From: Plesiomonas sp051652165
Lineage (GTDB): Bacteria > Pseudomonadota > Gammaproteobacteria > Enterobacterales > CAMTGL01
DNA length: 64,000 nucleotides
NCBI RefSeq assembly: GCF_051652165.1
Contig: NZ_JBOFTR010000009.1
Location: 1-64,000 of the forward strand
Reading direction: 5' to 3'
Shown here: piece after piece, positions 62,739-64,000 of the stretch
How positions within the stretch are numbered: the stretch's first letter is position 1
Layout: every line of letters begins with the position of its first letter
Program-made: the position numbers and the translations under genes
The notes under the pieces: generated by a model
The model's input: the letters and a program-made list of their open reading frames with translations, nothing else
Told to the model about the DNA's origin: nothing
The model's database searches: none

Positions 62739-63647
62739 ATGGCAGATTCACCAAACAGCCCAGCAGACCAACCACCACAGCGGCCTGCAAACAAGCCAGC
62801 TCGCAGCAACAGTATCAGCAACAACGATACTGCACGTGTCAGGGATAAAACCCCGGCGCGACGGCGTTTTTTGCGCGATGTCGGGCGAACAGCATGTGCG
62901 GTAGGGGGCGCGGCTCTGCTACTGGGCTTACAGCAAAAACAGGGGCAAGCTAAGGCAAAAGAGGGCGTATTACTGCGTCCGCCCGGCGCACTGGCGGAAC
63001 CTGAGTTTAGTGCGGCGTGTATCCGCTGCGGTCAGTGTGTACAAGCCTGCCCGTACGACACACTCAAACTGGCGACGTTGCTGGCACCGGTAGCATCAGG
63101 CACACCCTATTTTGTTGCCCGTGCCGTGCCGTGTGAAATGTGCGATGACATTCCGTGTGTTCCGGCTTGCCCAAGCGGTGCGCTCGATCCTGCATTAACC
63201 AACATTGATGATGCGCGTATGGGGCTGGCAGTGCTGCTCGATCACGAGAGCTGCCTGAACTGGCAAGGGCTGCGCTGTGATGTTTGCTACCGCGTGTGTC
63301 CGCAAATTGATAAAGCCATTACGTTGGATGTACAGCACAACAGCCGTACCGGTAAACACGCAAAATTCATCCCCACCGTACACAGTGATGCCTGTACCGG
63401 ATGTGGAAAATGTGAACAAGCGTGCGTGCTGGAAGAGGCCGCAATCAAAGTGCTGCCAATGTCATTGGCAAAAGGGTTGCTGGGGCAACACTATCGCTTA
63501 GGGTGGGAAGAGAAAGAAAAAGCCGGACACTCACTGGTGCCAGAGGGCGTTCAACTGCCTGTGCGTCAGCCCGCTCCGGCTGCTGCAATCTCCTCCCCCG
63601 CAGAGCCGCTAACATCCGGCAGCGTGCCGCTAAAAGAGGGCTTATAG
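62739..63647 (+). CDS. napG: NapG, periplasmic ferredoxin-type protein
   Basis: 302-residue exported iron-sulfur protein that with NapH moves electrons from quinol to NapA. Four 4Fe-4S clusters are predicted (CIRCGQCVQACPY, CEMCDDIPCVPACP, CDVCYRVCP, CTGCGKCEQAC). The twin-arginine-type motif RRRFLRDVG begins near residue 42, after an unusual Pro/Asn/Ser-rich leader; E. coli NapG has only 231 residues. The C-terminus is also extended with a Pro/Ala-rich tail. Confidence 0.93.
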   Translation: MADSPNSPADQPPQRPANKPARSNSISNNDTARVRDKTPARRRFLRDVGRTACAVGGAALLLGLQQKQGQAKAKEGVLLRPPGALAEPEFSAACIRCGQCVQACPYDTLKLATLLAPVASGTPYFVARAVPCEMCDDIPCVPACPSGALDPALTNIDDARMGLAVLLDHESCLNWQGLRCDVCYRVCPQIDKAITLDVQHNSRTGKHAKFIPTVHSDACTGCGKCEQACVLEEAAIKVLPMSLAKGLLGQHYRLGWEEKEKAGHSLVPEGVQLPVRQPAPAAAISSPAEPLTSGSVPLKEGL

Positions 63648-64000
63648 ATGGCGGTTAACTCACCCAAGCTAGCAGGGCGCGATGCAGTATCGCGTCATGG
63701 CTGGGCATATGCCCATCGATTTTTACTGGCTCGCCGTGCAGTGCAACTGCTGGTTCTGGCGATGTTTCTTGCCGGGCCGTGGTGGGGCGTGTGGATCTTA
63801 AAAGGCAACTACAGCAGCAGCTTGCTGCTCGATACCGTGCCGTTGACCGATCCGCTGATCCTATTACAAAGTCTGGCTGCCGGACACTGGCCACAAACAC
63901 TCGCACTGGTCGGCGGGCTGATCATTGCTGTCAGCTATGCCCTGATTGCCAGCCGAGCATTTTGTGCATGGGTATGCCCGCTGAACATGGTCACCGATGC
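63648..64000 (+). CDS. napH: NapH, quinol-dehydrogenase membrane subunit (partial)
   Basis: The first 117 residues of NapH, cut by the window end. The start abuts the napG stop with AGAGGG upstream. Two membrane spans (LLVLAMFLAGPWWGVWIL and LALVGGLIIAVSYALIA) and the WILKGNYSSSLLLDTVPLTDPL and FCAWVCPLN segments match E. coli NapH. It passes electrons from menaquinol or ubiquinol to NapG. Confidence 0.95.
   Translation, partial: MAVNSPKLAGRDAVSRHGWAYAHRFLLARRAVQLLVLAMFLAGPWWGVWILKGNYSSSLLLDTVPLTDPLILLQSLAAGHWPQTLALVGGLIIAVSYALIASRAFCAWVCPLNMVTD

Overview
The window is a piece of a gammaproteobacterial chromosome from the Enterobacterales/Vibrionales/Aeromonadales branch. Gene order mixes E. 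coli-type neighbourhoods (csdAE, gcvA-ygdD-rlmM, queF/syd/csrB/yqcC-truC-yqcA, tkt-epd-pgk-fba, purNM/upp, gcvR/bcp and dapA-bamC-purC, dapE-yffB, narQP/nap) with families typical of Vibrio, Shewanella and Aeromonas (DUF3549, DUF2066, DUF2069, DUF2897). A Tolumonas-like member of the Aeromonadales fits best. That assignment is inference from gene content, not a search. No transposon, prophage, CRISPR array, rRNA or tRNA was seen.

Layout. 1-2.2 kb: a hexanucleotide repeat, a small unknown gene and the csdAE sulfur-transfer pair. 2.2-7.6 kb: a GcvB small RNA divergent from gcvA, then ygdD-rlmM, xni and ppnN. 7.7-11.7 kb: an apparently active diguanylate cyclase next to a TPR/membrane protein with a degenerate GGDEF-like domain. 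11.8-18.5 kb: queF, syd, two tandem CsrB-type regulatory RNAs, a DUF3549 gene, yqcC-truC-yqcA. 18.7-24.4 kb: tkt, epd, pgk, fba (sugar phosphate metabolism). 24.8-34.5 kb: mscS, purMN, upp, a DUF2066 gene, hda, a DUF2069 gene, bepA, a TusA-like gene, perM. 34.6-40.2 kb: bcp, gcvR, dapA, bamC, purC, ypfJ. 40.6-49.3 kb: one giant gene for a cyclic beta-1,2-glucan synthase. 49.5-56.4 kb: tmcA, small ORFs, a DUF2897 gene, an M15 peptidase, dapE, yffB, a small winged-helix gene and a VOC protein. 56.5-64 kb: narQP divergent from napFDAGH, which runs off the window.

The most notable content is the pair of CsrB-like RNAs (about 14.06-14.53 and 15.04-15.46 kb). Each carries close to 28 GGA motifs and ends in a strong hairpin. 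Each is preceded at the same distance by an 18-bp UvrY/SirA/VarA-type inverted repeat, an IHF-like site and a sigma70-like promoter. All equivalent elements are offset by 982 bp, so the whole regulated unit appears to have been duplicated and then to have diverged. With the nearby GGDEF pair, this suggests that the stretch from 7.7 to 15.5 kb is devoted to lifestyle control, but that functional link is inference.

Other things to note are short tandem repeats (TCGCTA x22, CTCAT x19, a 9-bp Pro-Ala-Thr repeat in a gene, a 19-bp repeat), two tiny ORFs with strong ribosome-binding sites around a GGA-rich hairpin at 51.94-52.05 kb, and regulatory sites matching PurR (purM), Cra (tkt) and FNR (nap). 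Several starts were moved from the longest ORF because a Shine-Dalgarno sequence decides them (csdE, ppnN, yqcA, pgk, upp, gcvR, dapA, napD and others).
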